Source: Cyanobacteria bacterium REEB459 (lineage in GTDB: Bacteria; Cyanobacteriota; Cyanobacteriia; Phormidesmidales; Phormidesmidaceae). From it: DNA of 46,011 bases. The notes below the pieces were generated by a model. The model was not told the origin of the DNA. It worked only from the letters and a program-made list of their open reading frames with translations, and ran no database searches. Position 1 is the stretch's first letter, and every line of letters begins with the position of its first letter. Positions 1 through 8,595 of this stretch are shown piece by piece. The position numbers and the translations under genes were made by a program. The stretch is from positions 1-46,011 of the forward strand of contig JAGWXD010000023.1 in NCBI GenBank assembly GCA_018970085.1, written 5' to 3'.

Positions 1-240
1 TCCAGAGGTAACCGAGGTGGTCAGGCGCTCTAGCCAGAGGGCCTGACGAAAGTAAGGGTCGAGGAAAAAGTCAAGGCTTTCAAAGATCAAGGTGAGGACA
101 ATCCCCACCGTGGTCAAAATCGAGATGGCGGCAAAGGCAAAGCACAAAGCCCTTACGACGGCCTCAATCTGACGACTACGCTGGCGATTAGAACGCCAAA
201 GACTAGAATCGGGAGGGCTAGGAGGAAACTCTGCGGTCAT
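1..240 (-). CDS. pstC: Phosphate ABC transporter permease PstC, N-terminal part (partial)
   Basis: Only the first 80 codons lie in the window; the gene continues off the left edge. The product begins with a Pro/Ser-rich, basic cytoplasmic leader of about 28 residues, followed by one hydrophobic helix at about residues 29-55 containing the AAISILTTVGIV stretch that is characteristic of the first membrane span of PstC permeases. PstC pairs with PstA as the inner-membrane channel of the high-affinity phosphate importer PstSCAB. The assignment rests on this one helix and its leader, so a related binding-protein-dependent permease (PstA, or a molybdate or sulfate permease) is possible. The ATG at 238-240 is the first in-frame start. 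The 379 bases upstream contain one phosphate-box-like octamer but no convincing tandem array. Confidence 0.7.
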   Translation of the reverse strand, partial: MTAEFPPSPPDSSLWRSNRQRSRQIEAVVRALCFAFAAISILTTVGIVLTLIFESLDFFLDPYFRQALWLERLTTSVTSG

Positions 241-619
241 CGGGTTAATCCTTTCCGAGAGCACTATGCAGTCAGGAACTGGTTTTCTACACTGCCACAA
301 AACTGGATTTGGGAAAACACCAGTTTCTTAACCTGGCGTTCATAGATGGGGCCTAACCCTGGTGAGGTGTTCTGGCCAGTCCAATATTGAGGTAGAAGGC
401 CCGTCCAGGCCCTACTTTGACCGATCAATCCTATCGTCAGGGCTATGGTCAAAGCAGCAATCATTTGCCGTGATAAATGGTTGCTGCGATCCCCAGAAAA
501 TAATCTATAACATGTGTTCAAAAAACGAGAATTTCAGGTTATTCTCCTTCCGTGGAATTACTTGACTCCATCCTACTTGTCTATAAATTCCCGTCCTGAA
601 AAATTGAAAGGATTAAAAC
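241..619. other. Intergenic region between divergent pstC and aqpZ
   Basis: No coding region is supported here; the short open frames on both strands have no recognisable protein features. The right end carries the aqpZ promoter candidate and ribosome-binding site. The octamer CTTAACCT at 327-334 matches one half-site of the cyanobacterial Pho box, but a second half-site at the expected spacing is missing. Confidence 0.5.
562..587 (+). promoter_or_regulatory. Candidate aqpZ promoter
   Basis: TTGACT (562-567) and TATAAA (582-587) resemble -35 and -10 hexamers, but the spacer is only 14 bases, shorter than the usual 16-18. The position is otherwise sensible: about 30 bases before the aqpZ start, which is preceded by a good ribosome-binding site, AAAGGA, at 607-612. 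Confidence 0.4.
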
Positions 620-1321
620 ATGGATCAAAATCTGAAAAGATACGGCGCTGAGTTCTTTGGAACTTTCTGGCTAGTCCTGGGGGGATGCGGTAGCGCCGTA
701 TTGGCAGCCGCCTTTCCAGATGTGGGTATTGGGTTGTTAGGCGTATCACTGGCCTTTGGTTTAACTGTGTTGACCATGGCCTTCGCCATCGGCCATATCT
801 CCGGTTGTCACCTGAATCCAGCGGTCTCCTTTGGGCTTTGGGCTGGCGGTCGTTTCCCCGCTAAAGACTTGCTACCCTACATTGTTTCCCAGGTTGCGGG
901 GGCAGTTGTAGCGGGTGGAGTTTTGTACCTGATTGCCAGTGGTAAGGCGGGCTTTGACCTATCTGCCGGTTTTGCCTCCAATGGCTTTGGTGAGCATTCT
1001 CCCGGCAAGTATAGCTTCCTGGCAGCCCTGGTCAGTGAAGTGGTGATGACTGCATTCTTTCTGCTGGTTATTATGGGCGCGACTGACAAGCGCGCACCCC
1101 AGGGTTTTGCACCCATTGCCATTGGCTTGTGCCTGACCCTGATTCACCTGATCAGCATTCCGGTTACCAACACCTCTGTTAACCCTGCCCGCAGCACCGG
1201 CGTTGCCGTCTTTGTGGGGGGCTGGGCAATTTCCCAACTCTGGCTGTTCTGGGTGGCTCCCATCGTGGGTGGCATCATTGGGGCTTCTATGTATCGCTTC
1301 CTGGGTAGCGAAGAAGATTAG
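620..1321 (+). CDS. aqpZ: Aquaporin Z, water channel
   Basis: This is a 233-residue inner-membrane water channel of the MIP family. Both NPA boxes are intact: NPA at residues 66-68 within CHLNPAVS, and NPA at 188-190 followed by Arg191. The residues corresponding to the E. coli AqpZ selectivity filter (Phe43, His174, Thr183, Arg189) are present as Phe46, His176, Thr185 and Arg191, which predicts a narrow, water-selective pore rather than a glycerol facilitator. Length and the six-helix pattern match the family. The start is fixed by an AAAGGA ribosome-binding site seven bases upstream. The gene is monocistronic: it has its own promoter candidate and a strong intrinsic terminator about 50 bases after the stop. 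Confidence 0.96.
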   Translation: MDQNLKRYGAEFFGTFWLVLGGCGSAVLAAAFPDVGIGLLGVSLAFGLTVLTMAFAIGHISGCHLNPAVSFGLWAGGRFPAKDLLPYIVSQVAGAVVAGGVLYLIASGKAGFDLSAGFASNGFGEHSPGKYSFLAALVSEVVMTAFFLLVIMGATDKRAPQGFAPIAIGLCLTLIHLISIPVTNTSVNPARSTGVAVFVGGWAISQLWLFWVAPIVGGIIGASMYRFLGSEED

Positions 1322-1373
1322 GGCTTACCCACTTTGATTGGCCTCCCCCCCGACCAGGGGTTCTAGACCTGAC

Positions 1374-1412
1374 CACTACGGTTTCCTATCCAGGGGCCGT
1401 AGTGTTTTTTTT
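1374..1412 (+). terminator. Intrinsic terminator of aqpZ
   Basis: The arms CACTACGG (1374-1381) and CCGTAGTG (1397-1404) form a perfect 8-bp stem, followed at once by eight T residues (1405-1412). This is a textbook rho-independent terminator. It also shows that the open frame reading through this point from 1338 is not the true 5' part of the next gene. Confidence 0.9.
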
Positions 1413-1493
1413 GGGGGTCACCGGGCGGTACCCTTAAAGTTGCCAACCCCACATCAAGGGCGTAGGGTATTGCAAAATTTTTTCCAGGATCCT

Positions 1494-2399
1494 ATGACAT
1501 CCATTTCCCAACGGCCCCATGAGTGGCTGGAGTATTATCGGCAGTTTCCCTATTTTTCTATCGATACCGTTCGAGATGGGTGTTATCCCCGCATCAGGGA
1601 GCAACCAAAACCAGCGACCAAGGCGATCGTGCTGGTCCATGGTCTGACCGACTCCCCCTACTTTATGACCGCCATTGGCGACTATTTTTTTGACGTCTTG
1701 GGCTATAACATCTATCTGCCCTTACTCCAATGCCATGGGCTGAAGCATCCCCAGGATATGCAGGGGGTAAAACTTGAGCAATGGCTGGCTAATGTCAGTT
1801 TTGCCGTTGACATAGCTGCCTCAAAGGCGGATCAAGTTGCCATTGGTGGGTTGTCGACCGGGGGTACCCTGAGCTTTTACACCGCTGTCAACAATCCCAA
1901 GATAACTGGTAGATTGTATCTCTTCTCTGCCGCCCTCGATCTGGCGGGACCCCAGGGGGACCTGGAAGAAATCCTGCTACGCACCTTTTTAGTGGATATT
2001 CTGGAACATCTAGACGATACCCAACCCCTGATTGGTAAACATCCCTACCGGTATGCTCGCACCGATATGAATGCGGCTCGAGAACTAGCCAGACTGATTC
2101 AGAAAACCGATCGCCTGATTCAAGGCTATCGGCAAACTCCCCTGGCCAAAGCAATCTTTGCTGCCCATTCCGAAGCGGATGTAACCGCCAATATTAGCGG
2201 CATTGAAGCCCTGCAAAGGGTAACGGTGGCCGATCAGTTTGACTTTTTTCGGATTCCTAAGGCCGCCGGGGTGGCTCACCCCAGTGTGGTGCTGAAGGAG
2301 CCGATTTACGCCCCTGATGCATCCGCCAGCGACTTTCCTCTAGAGTACGCAAACCCGGTGTTTCAGGCCATGGTTAGGGCGATGGGGGCCCTGGCCTAG
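1494..2399 (+). CDS. Alpha/beta hydrolase (S33-like carboxylesterase or lysophospholipase type)
   Basis: The product is a 301-residue cytoplasmic alpha/beta hydrolase. It has the oxyanion-side LVHGLTDS loop (His49-Gly50), a nucleophile elbow GLSTGG with Ser121, an acidic residue in AHSEADV (Asp229) and a His in GVAHPS (His262), so the Ser-Asp-His triad is complete. The pattern resembles carboxylesterase/monoacylglycerol-lipase proteins, but the substrate cannot be read from sequence. The open frame extends upstream to 1338, but that extension runs through the aqpZ terminator, so ATG 1494 is chosen as the start. No clear ribosome-binding site precedes it, which leaves the exact start uncertain. 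The gene sits between two monocistronic-looking neighbours. Confidence 0.82.
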   Translation: MTSISQRPHEWLEYYRQFPYFSIDTVRDGCYPRIREQPKPATKAIVLVHGLTDSPYFMTAIGDYFFDVLGYNIYLPLLQCHGLKHPQDMQGVKLEQWLANVSFAVDIAASKADQVAIGGLSTGGTLSFYTAVNNPKITGRLYLFSAALDLAGPQGDLEEILLRTFLVDILEHLDDTQPLIGKHPYRYARTDMNAARELARLIQKTDRLIQGYRQTPLAKAIFAAHSEADVTANISGIEALQRVTVADQFDFFRIPKAAGVAHPSVVLKEPIYAPDASASDFPLEYANPVFQAMVRAMGALA

Positions 2400-2536
2400 A
2401 TGCCCTGGGGCCGCTCTGGCAAGAAATCTATATATTTCAAATCTATACATTTTATAGACTGGTAAGAATTTGGGCTATAGTACGTAGGCTAAATTTCTCC
2501 ATCCCCTTCGCACCTTACCCAGGTAGGGCCAGGCCG

Positions 2537-3649
2537 ATGAAACCTCTTCTCAAGCGCTTAACGGTTTTTGCAGTTTTTGCAGTTTTGGTGGCAAGAACAG
2601 CTGCCGCTGCAGCCTGCACGGGCATTTCCCTGACCAGCCAGGATGGCGGTGTAATCGTCGCTCGCACCGTTGAGTGGGCTCTAGGGGATGCCAAACATAA
2701 CCGACTTGCTGTGTTTCCCCGGGGCAAGGCCTATCGGGCTCAAACCCCAGAGGGCACCAATGGTAAGGCCTGGACTGGCAAGTTCGGCTTTATATCGGTA
2801 TCGGCCTACGATCAACCCTACGGCCCAGACGCCATGAATGAAAAGGGCCTGTATGTAGGTGTTTACTATTTTCCTGGCTATGCCAGTTACCACAAATTTG
2901 AGCCAGCCAAGGCCGGTAACTCCATGAGTGTGGGAGACTTTATGCAGTGGCTGCTGTCGTCTTTCCAGAGCGTCGCTGAAGTTAAGCAAAATCTTCGCCA
3001 GGTAGTGGTGGTCAACGTGGATGATCCCCGCTTTGGCGGTGCTCCCCTGCCCTTTCACTGGAAGATTGCTGACTCTACCGGGGCCAGCATTGTGATTGAA
3101 ATTGTCAATGGTGGAGAGGTAAAGGTCTATGAAACCTTCCGGGGCATCATCACCAATTCCCCTACCTACGACTGGCAATTGACCAATCTGCGTAATTATA
3201 TTAACCTCAGTACCCAGCAGCCCAAGCCGGTAACCATTGACAACTTTACCTTTTCTCCCTTTGGCGGGGGGGCTGGCCTGGTAGGGCTACCTGGTGATTT
3301 TACCCCTCCTTCCCGGTTTGTTCGGGCTGCCGCCCTGACCGCCACAGTGCGCCCCTTGGCCACATCAGAAGATGCGGTTTTCGAAGCGTTTCGAATTCTC
3401 GATAGCTTTAGTATTCCAGTTGGGGTAACCGCCCCTCAGGGTAGCACCCCCCAGGATATTGAAAGTGCGACTCAGATCACCGTTGCCTCTGATTTGACCA
3501 ACCGGCGCTTCTACTTTCACACCATGAGTAACCGCGAAGTTCGCATGATTGACCTGGCTAAGATTAACTTTGCCACGGTTAAAGAGCAAATGATTGATGG
3601 TGATGGTGGCCAGAAGAATATGGTGCGGGAAATCTCTGTGACCAATTAA
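2537..3649 (+). CDS. Secreted linear amide C-N hydrolase (choloylglycine hydrolase / penicillin V acylase family)
   Basis: This is a 370-residue Ntn-hydrolase with an N-terminal signal peptide (basic MKPLLKR, a hydrophobic run to about residue 20, then an alanine run). Cleavage at the alanines would expose Cys27, the family's N-terminal nucleophile. Arg43 falls 16 residues after Cys27, as Arg17 does in penicillin V acylase; the following acidic position is Glu46 rather than Asp, which is common in the Gram-negative branch. NEKGLYVG and the [13 protein letters not shown] segment are typical of the family. It probably acts in the periplasm on an N-acyl amide such as an acyl-homoserine lactone, but the substrate is not predictable. 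The signal peptide contains a 9-bp tandem repeat coding VFA-VFA. Confidence 0.9.
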   Translation: MKPLLKRLTVFAVFAVLVARTAAAAACTGISLTSQDGGVIVARTVEWALGDAKHNRLAVFPRGKAYRAQTPEGTNGKAWTGKFGFISVSAYDQPYGPDAMNEKGLYVGVYYFPGYASYHKFEPAKAGNSMSVGDFMQWLLSSFQSVAEVKQNLRQVVVVNVDDPRFGGAPLPFHWKIADSTGASIVIEIVNGGEVKVYETFRGIITNSPTYDWQLTNLRNYINLSTQQPKPVTIDNFTFSPFGGGAGLVGLPGDFTPPSRFVRAAALTATVRPLATSEDAVFEAFRILDSFSIPVGVTAPQGSTPQDIESATQITVASDLTNRRFYFHTMSNREVRMIDLAKINFATVKEQMIDGDGGQKNMVREISVTN

Positions 3650-3655
3650 AGTCAG

Positions 3656-3689
3656 CTTGAGTAGGACTCAAGGCCAGGCATTGCCCTGG
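3656..3689 (+). terminator. Paired hairpins after the amidase gene
   Basis: CTTGAGT (3656-3662) and ACTCAAG (3666-3672) form a 7-bp stem, and CCAGG/CCTGG (3674-3678, 3685-3689) form a second. They begin 7 bases after the stop codon. No U-tract follows, so this is either a weak terminator or a 3' stability element. Confidence 0.35.
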
Positions 3690-3758
3690 TGAAGGTTGCC
3701 TGAAGGGCTGGTACAATAATTGCTGCAAACTGAGTCTGGCCTAGTTTCAACGATCGCC

Positions 3759-4142
3759 ATGATTAACCTGCAACCAGCTGCTCTAGAAGAGTTGCGGCGA
3801 CTACTCAAACAACAGACTACCCTGCCCCGTCAGGTACGCCTTTCTTTGCAGGCTGGGGGGTGTGCCGATTGGACCTACTGCCTCAGCCCGGTGGGACTTG
3901 AACCATCCCCCGGTGTCGATGAAATCAGCCTCAGGTGGGGGGAGTTCGATCTGGTCGTGCCCACTGCGGCCCTGCCCCAGATCGAGGGGCTGACCATTGA
4001 CTATGCCGAAGACTTAATGGGGGGCGGGTTTCGCTTTATTAATCCCCAGGCGGTCTATAGTTGTGGCTGCGGTAATTCCTTTTCTACTGTGGCTTCAGAA
4101 CCCAGGACTGACTGTAGCGGTGTGTCGTCGGCCTCTAGCTGA
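3759..4142 (+). CDS. HesB/IscA-type iron-sulfur cluster carrier
   Basis: This 127-residue A-type carrier protein receives Fe-S clusters from the assembly scaffold and hands them to apoproteins. The three ligand cysteines are present: Cys35 in GGCADWTYC, and Cys102 and Cys104 in the C-terminal CGCGNSF motif. The family signature EDLMGGGFRFINP is intact just before them. The ATG at 3759 gives the usual family N-terminus; the open frame extends upstream to a TTG at 3720, but those residues look non-coding. An unusual tail of about 20 residues follows CGCGNSF, rich in Ser and Thr, and this tail overlaps the opposite-strand DUF58 gene by 88 bases. Confidence 0.9.
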   Translation: MINLQPAALEELRRLLKQQTTLPRQVRLSLQAGGCADWTYCLSPVGLEPSPGVDEISLRWGEFDLVVPTAALPQIEGLTIDYAEDLMGGGFRFINPQAVYSCGCGNSFSTVASEPRTDCSGVSSASS

Positions 4143-5314
4143 GCGGCCAGGGGAATCTGAGCATCGATCCAGCGACAGGTGTGGTCTGCCAGACCAGGTG
4201 GGCCGACTCCCCATAGGATTTGTTTGGTACCGGCGGGTAGGCCGGCAGTGGGCTCCGGCCCGGCGGTAATCCACAGCAGGACCGAGCCGGGTAGGGTCAC
4301 CAGGGTTGGGCCAGGGCTAGGCAGGATGGTGGCCAGGGCTGCCAGTACCGCCGATCGCTCCTCCAGGCTGATGCCTGAGCCAGTTTGCGACGGCAGCCAT
4401 AGCCTGGCCGACCATCCCTGTTGGTGGAGATAGCTGTAAAGAGAAGCCGCAACAATCACCGCCTGTTCAAAGTCTGGCCCTAACCAGGGGGCGGTGGTGT
4501 TAAGGGCAATCAGGGGTGGGGTGGGGGGGCGGCAGGGCTCCAGCTCCCGGAGCCGAAAATCGCCGTAGCGGGCGCTGGTGCGCCAGTGGATGAGACGGGT
4601 GGGATCACCCCAGCGGTAAGGGCGCAGCGATCTGGTTAGGCCTTCCTGACGCCCCTCTGGGTAGGGGCGATCGGCGGGTGCTGCCCCAGCCTGGCTGAGA
4701 CTATGCAACCAGGGGCAGCGGCGCAGGGGCAGGATCTGGGGATAGACCAACACCCTGGCCGGTGCCCTCCATGCTCTGCGACTCCAGCATAGCCCTAGGG
4801 GGGCGGCGCTTCTCAGTACCAGCTGGGGCCAGCTGTAGCCCCCTCGCTGGCGAGTTGTCAAGGTGTAGGCCAGGCGGTGGCTGTGGCCGGCTGCCAGGCT
4901 GTCTACCGCCACAGGGGCGATGGAACCCAGCTCCTGGGGAATGGGGTCAAGTAGCTGCCAGGGTCCCTGGCGAAACAGCCGGGGATTGTGCAAACGGATG
5001 ACCATGACCAGGGTTTCTCCTGCCATGACAGGCTGAAGTGGCTGCCGTTCGACCACCAGCCCCCGGACCTGACGGCGGCTGAGGGGGGCTGCGATCGCCA
5101 GTAAAGCCAGCAAGACACCACTGATCACATAGAGCCAGCCCGCCAGGGTATTGGTGGCAGCGGCAAAGAAAGCTATCGCCAGGGCCAGCAGCAGCCAGCC
5201 ACTGTAGGCAGGGTTGACCCAATGGTTTTCTAGAGCCTGGGTGAGGGCTTCCAGCTGTCGCTGTAGAAAGGGCATCGGGCTCGCCCAGGTTCTGATAATG
5301 CCAACTAGTCTCAT
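4055..5314 (-). CDS. DUF58 domain-containing membrane protein
   Basis: A protein of about 419 residues with two N-terminal transmembrane helices and a long cytoplasmic or periplasmic region ending in a vWA-like fold. It carries the DUF58 signature: an RWGDPTRLIHWRTSARYG block followed by the REL-E motif. DUF58 proteins are usually encoded with MoxR-type AAA ATPases and transglutaminase-like proteins, but no such partner is adjacent here. The start is placed at ATG 5312-5314 (MRLVGIIRTW); a further-upstream ATG at 5374 would run into the neighbouring gene's coding region. The first 31 bases upstream separate it from the divergent DUF3119 gene. The last 88 bases overlap the Fe-S carrier gene on the other strand. 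Confidence 0.85.
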   Translation of the reverse strand: MRLVGIIRTWASPMPFLQRQLEALTQALENHWVNPAYSGWLLLALAIAFFAAATNTLAGWLYVISGVLLALLAIAAPLSRRQVRGLVVERQPLQPVMAGETLVMVIRLHNPRLFRQGPWQLLDPIPQELGSIAPVAVDSLAAGHSHRLAYTLTTRQRGGYSWPQLVLRSAAPLGLCWSRRAWRAPARVLVYPQILPLRRCPWLHSLSQAGAAPADRPYPEGRQEGLTRSLRPYRWGDPTRLIHWRTSARYGDFRLRELEPCRPPTPPLIALNTTAPWLGPDFEQAVIVAASLYSYLHQQGWSARLWLPSQTGSGISLEERSAVLAALATILPSPGPTLVTLPGSVLLWITAGPEPTAGLPAGTKQILWGVGPPGLADHTCRWIDAQIPLAAQLEADDTPLQSVLGSEATVEKELPQPQL

Positions 5315-5345
5315 AATAGAATCTATGCTAATTGTCTGACTGCCT

Positions 5346-5729
5346 ATGTCTTCCCCCGATTCCCTACCCACCACCGAACTCTCTCCCCACTATCCTATAC
5401 CCCTGGTGGTCCTGGCCCTAGCCCTGCCTTTGCTGTGGCTGCAACTCTGGCTAGGTATAGCGGTGGCTATTTTTGGCGGGTTTTTATTGGTTCAGACCCT
5501 GACCCTGAGGCTACGATTTACCTCCACCGCCCTGGAGGTTTACCGCCAGCAAACCCAGATTCGCCATTTTCCCTATGCCGACTGGCAGTACTGGCAGGTG
5601 TTTTGGTTACCCGTGCCGATTCTGTTTTACTTTCGAGAAGTTAACAGCATTCATTTTCTACCCATGCTTTTTAAGCCCGCCGAGTTGATCAGCTGTTTAG
5701 AGCGCCACTGCCCCAATCCCAGGGATTAA
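5346..5729 (+). CDS. DUF3119 family protein
   Basis: This is a 127-residue membrane-associated protein of a family restricted to cyanobacteria and plastid-bearing organisms; its biochemical function is not known to me. It has one or two hydrophobic segments at about residues 17-52, then a conserved soluble part with LRLRFTSTALEVYR, a WLPVPILFYFREVNSIHFLP block and a C-terminal Cys-containing helix. The gene starts 31 bases from the divergent DUF58 gene and lies 79 bases upstream of the DUF3086 gene on the same strand; in my recollection these two families neighbour each other in other cyanobacteria, which suggests a shared process. Confidence 0.85.
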   Translation: MSSPDSLPTTELSPHYPIPLVVLALALPLLWLQLWLGIAVAIFGGFLLVQTLTLRLRFTSTALEVYRQQTQIRHFPYADWQYWQVFWLPVPILFYFREVNSIHFLPMLFKPAELISCLERHCPNPRD

Positions 5730-5808
5730 GCTGACTAGGGCCCTCTGAGACGGTTGCAGAATCTGCTAGGCTGGCAATATCAGGCACCGGTGTTGTTTAA
5801 GGATCTCC

Positions 5809-6861
5809 ATGGCTGCTGACGATTTACCTAAATCAGACCCCTTAAATGTTTTCGCTAAGGGCGGTGAACTGCCCAGCCCCCTCGATCTTAAGTCCGACTG
5901 GAACAGCCGCATTGAGGCTCTAAAACAGCAGGAAGCCGACCTGAAGCGCACCATTGCTGATCTGCAGGGGACGGCCCGAGGATTGACCACCGATCAGATG
6001 GGTCAGTTACAGGCTGATCTAAAGCGCCTGATTGCCCAGGGTACCCTGGACCTGGAGCAACGGCAGCGCGGCTTGCAGTTGGAAATCGAAAAGCTTGAAC
6101 GCCGCCAGGAGCGCATTCAGGCAGAGATGCGGTCTACCTTTGCCGGTACTTCTCAGGACCTGGCTATGCGCTTGCAGGGATTTAAAGATTACCTGGTGGG
6201 TAGCCTACAGGATTTAGTGACCGCCGCCGAACAGCTTAATCTTGCTCCCCAGACTCCGCCCCCTGGCCCCGATCTCTCCCCAACCCCCGCCGCCCCCACC
6301 CCCCTAACTCCAGGGTTTGCTGCCAATACTTTTGAGGACCAGAGAGATCGTATTCGTAGTCTGTTAGACCAGTACCGCATGCGACCGGACTACTACGGGC
6401 CGGCCTGGCAGTTTCGTCGCACCTTTGAACCGATCCACGCCGAACGGGTTGGCAACTGGTTTTTTAGCCAGGGGGGACGGGGGGCAATTAAGAGTATGGG
6501 TAGCCGCCTGCAAAACGTGCTGGTGGCCTCAGCGGTAATTTCGGTTTTATTTAGCCTCTACGGCGATCGCCTGCACACCCTGGTGCTTTCCCATAGCCCA
6601 GAGAGACTGGGAGACTGGCGGCGGGGTCTGCAGGATTGCCTGGGCATTGCTCGCGGAGATTTTGGGACGGGTCAAGGGGTGATGCTGTTTGATGCCCCCG
6701 AACCCCTAGCTCAACGGGCCGACCGGTTGACCCGAGAAGGGCAATTACCCCTGATCCTGGTAGACGAAGCTGAGGCCGTCATTAGCCTGGCCCTACTCCA
6801 GTTTCCCCTATGGTTAGCCTTTGCTCCCGACCCCATGAATCCCATGGACTACCCTCTCTAG
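5809..6861 (+). CDS. DUF3086 domain-containing protein
   Basis: A 350-residue cyanobacterial protein of unknown function. Residues about 27-150 are a long, highly charged coiled coil, followed by a Pro-rich linker (PQTPPPGP...PTPAAPTPL). The C-terminal half is the conserved DUF3086 core, with RMRPDYYGPAWQFRRTFE, an AERVGNWFFSQGGRGAIKS motif and an LPLILVDEAEAVISL strand. The coiled coil followed by a compact globular domain suggests a scaffold or adaptor, but this is inference. The ATG at 5809 begins a normal N-terminus. It probably shares a transcript with the DUF3119 gene upstream, and it ends 90 bases before the convergent heme oxygenase gene. Confidence 0.85.
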   Translation: MAADDLPKSDPLNVFAKGGELPSPLDLKSDWNSRIEALKQQEADLKRTIADLQGTARGLTTDQMGQLQADLKRLIAQGTLDLEQRQRGLQLEIEKLERRQERIQAEMRSTFAGTSQDLAMRLQGFKDYLVGSLQDLVTAAEQLNLAPQTPPPGPDLSPTPAAPTPLTPGFAANTFEDQRDRIRSLLDQYRMRPDYYGPAWQFRRTFEPIHAERVGNWFFSQGGRGAIKSMGSRLQNVLVASAVISVLFSLYGDRLHTLVLSHSPERLGDWRRGLQDCLGIARGDFGTGQGVMLFDAPEPLAQRADRLTREGQLPLILVDEAEAVISLALLQFPLWLAFAPDPMNPMDYPL

Positions 6862-6951
6862 GGCTCCAGGGAACTACTAGGGATTAGTCAATGACCCATT
6901 TGTGGGGGATTTTAGCCGCAGTTGATCGGCCTGGTTCCCCCATCACCCGGG

Positions 6952-7665
6952 CTATTCCGCCGTCGCCAGTTCGGTGCTGCCCCGCCGGGTACGGGTGGTC
7001 AGACTGTTAAACAGCATCTGGCCGATGGCTTTAATCAGGTTACCTTCTAGCTCTTTGAACATCACCATATTGAGGCCAAAGGCATCGTTGGCCTCCTGAA
7101 CGATTCGGGCGATCATGGCATCTTCTAGGGGGGCTTGATCAACGGATTGCCGGTAGCGAGCCTTGAACCCCTTCTCATCAGGAATTTCGGGAAACTCGTA
7201 GAAGGCTGTGCCCTGGCCATCGTTCAAATTCATGGCTCGCTGGGCAATGCCCTTGAGGATTTGCCCACCGGAGAGATCGCCAATATAGCGGGTATAGGAG
7301 TGGCTAACCAGCAGTTCAGGCTGGGTATGGGCCACCTGACGCACCCGGTCCACATAGGTCTGGCCACCCTCCGTCAGGCTAATCTGATCGCGCCAGGTAG
7401 GACCGTAGTAATAAGCCAGGTCGGTTTCCAGGGAAGCCCTACGGTACAGTTCAGGAAAGTACACGGTGGAGACCACCGGATGATCTTTATAGCGATCCAA
7501 CTCTTCTTCCATGGCCCCGTAGATAAAGTAGAAATTGGCCACCAGTTTTCGGTAGGACTGCTTTTCTACAACGCCGCGCAAAAAGCAGCGGACAAAGCCC
7601 ATGTTTTCTGCCATGGTGTGGGCTTTTTTGGTGCCTTCACGCAGTTCAGCCGATAAATTAGTCAT
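6952..7665 (-). CDS. ho1: Heme oxygenase (biliverdin-producing)
   Basis: The 237-residue product opens heme to biliverdin IX-alpha, CO and Fe(II) using reduced ferredoxin. Biliverdin is the precursor of phycocyanobilin for phycobilisomes and phytochromes. The proximal heme ligand is His16 in the KKAHTMAEN motif, and the flexible distal helix carries the GDLSGGQ motif (residues 129-135). The length matches cyanobacterial HO1 of about 240 residues. The start follows the normal MTNLSAELREGTKKAH N-terminus. The gene is preceded on the same strand by comF, 141 bases away, so it probably has its own promoter. Paralogues (HO2, used at low oxygen) have the same motifs; I name it ho1 on overall similarity. 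Confidence 0.95.
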   Translation of the reverse strand: MTNLSAELREGTKKAHTMAENMGFVRCFLRGVVEKQSYRKLVANFYFIYGAMEEELDRYKDHPVVSTVYFPELYRRASLETDLAYYYGPTWRDQISLTEGGQTYVDRVRQVAHTQPELLVSHSYTRYIGDLSGGQILKGIAQRAMNLNDGQGTAFYEFPEIPDEKGFKARYRQSVDQAPLEDAMIARIVQEANDAFGLNMVMFKELEGNLIKAIGQMLFNSLTTRTRRGSTELATAE

Positions 7666-7806
7666 GCTAAGGGTCTCACTCTAAACCAGGGTTATTTTTA
7701 AATCACATTAATGGTTAACTTAGACCGATTTGGCAAGGGTTTCTATTACAAATTCTTACGAACCGGGCCACCGGCTGGTGATCTGGCTGGGGCTAAGGGG
7801 TTGGAC

Positions 7807-8523
7807 TCAACTCTTGGCTCGGGCCAGGGACGACTGCCATGCCTCAGTCCTGGCCAGGGTACACATACCTGCGACCCTAATGCCCCCGGCTCGTAAAACC
7901 TGGGTTGCGGCCTGAGCTGTAGCACCAGAGGTAAAAATATCGTCCACTAGCCATACCGATCGCCGGCGCAGGTAGGTGGCCTGGCTGGGATTGATGGCAA
8001 AGGCCTGGGCCAGGTTTTGCTGGCGGGCCCTGCGGCTGAGATGGTGTTGCGCCTCGGTTGCCTGTACCCGCAGCAACCCTTGGGGGCACAGGGGCACGGT
8101 ACTGATACGACTCACCCAGAGGGCCAATAACTCTGCCTGATTAAAGCCCCGCTGTTGCAGCTTGCTGGGGTGCAGGGGGATGGGCACCAGCGTCAGGGGT
8201 AAAGAAGACCCTACTGGGCGATGGGCTTGCCAGGTTTGGCCCAGTTCCCGGCCCAGCCCTGGGGCTAGATGGTGCTGGCGATCGTACTTAAAAACCCCAA
8301 TTGCCCGCCTTAAGTGGCCTTCATATCGTCCCCAACTGATCACCGGTAGGTCAAACTGACTGGCCTGTAGGGGGGTAGATAACTGACACAGGCGTACCTG
8401 GCGTTCACAGCAGGGGCACAGCCAGGTCTTGGTGGGGCGCTGACAGAGGGGGCAGGGCGCTGCCAGAAAAAGGGTTAACAACTGATGTCGTGCCTGCTGC
8501 CATAGGCTTTGCCCCGTCCCCAT
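7807..8523 (-). CDS. comF: ComF family phosphoribosyltransferase-like protein
   Basis: A 238-residue protein with an N-terminal zinc-ribbon (Cys24, Cys27, Cys36, Cys39: CPLC...CPCC) and a C-terminal type I phosphoribosyltransferase fold. The PRPP-binding signature is present as VWLVDDIFTSGAT near residue 195. ComF homologues in naturally competent bacteria act with the DNA-uptake machinery and probably bind single-stranded DNA and helicases; in cyanobacteria comF is needed for transformation in some strains. It lies 72 bases downstream of the CLC gene on the same strand and may be co-transcribed with it, although the two have no known link. The ATG at 8521-8523 is the only reasonable start. 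Confidence 0.88.
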   Translation of the reverse strand: MGTGQSLWQQARHQLLTLFLAAPCPLCQRPTKTWLCPCCERQVRLCQLSTPLQASQFDLPVISWGRYEGHLRRAIGVFKYDRQHHLAPGLGRELGQTWQAHRPVGSSLPLTLVPIPLHPSKLQQRGFNQAELLALWVSRISTVPLCPQGLLRVQATEAQHHLSRRARQQNLAQAFAINPSQATYLRRRSVWLVDDIFTSGATAQAATQVLRAGGIRVAGMCTLARTEAWQSSLARAKS

Positions 8524-8595
8524 CGAGCCTAGCTCCCGTTCAAGCTGTCTGGCTTTAGGGTGCCCACTTGCCAGCCCTGCTATACCAGGGTAGGC

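Noticed and set aside
327-334. Single Pho-box-like octamer CTTAACCT upstream of pstC
   Set aside because: The cyanobacterial Pho box needs repeated octamers with fixed spacing; the neighbouring positions do not match, and one octamer is not evidence.
264-565. Two short overlapping frames on opposite strands before aqpZ
   Set aside because: Neither has protein-like composition; they lie in the divergent promoter region.
1338-1493. N-terminal extension of the alpha/beta hydrolase
   Set aside because: It reads through the aqpZ terminator stem and T-tract and has no protein-like composition.
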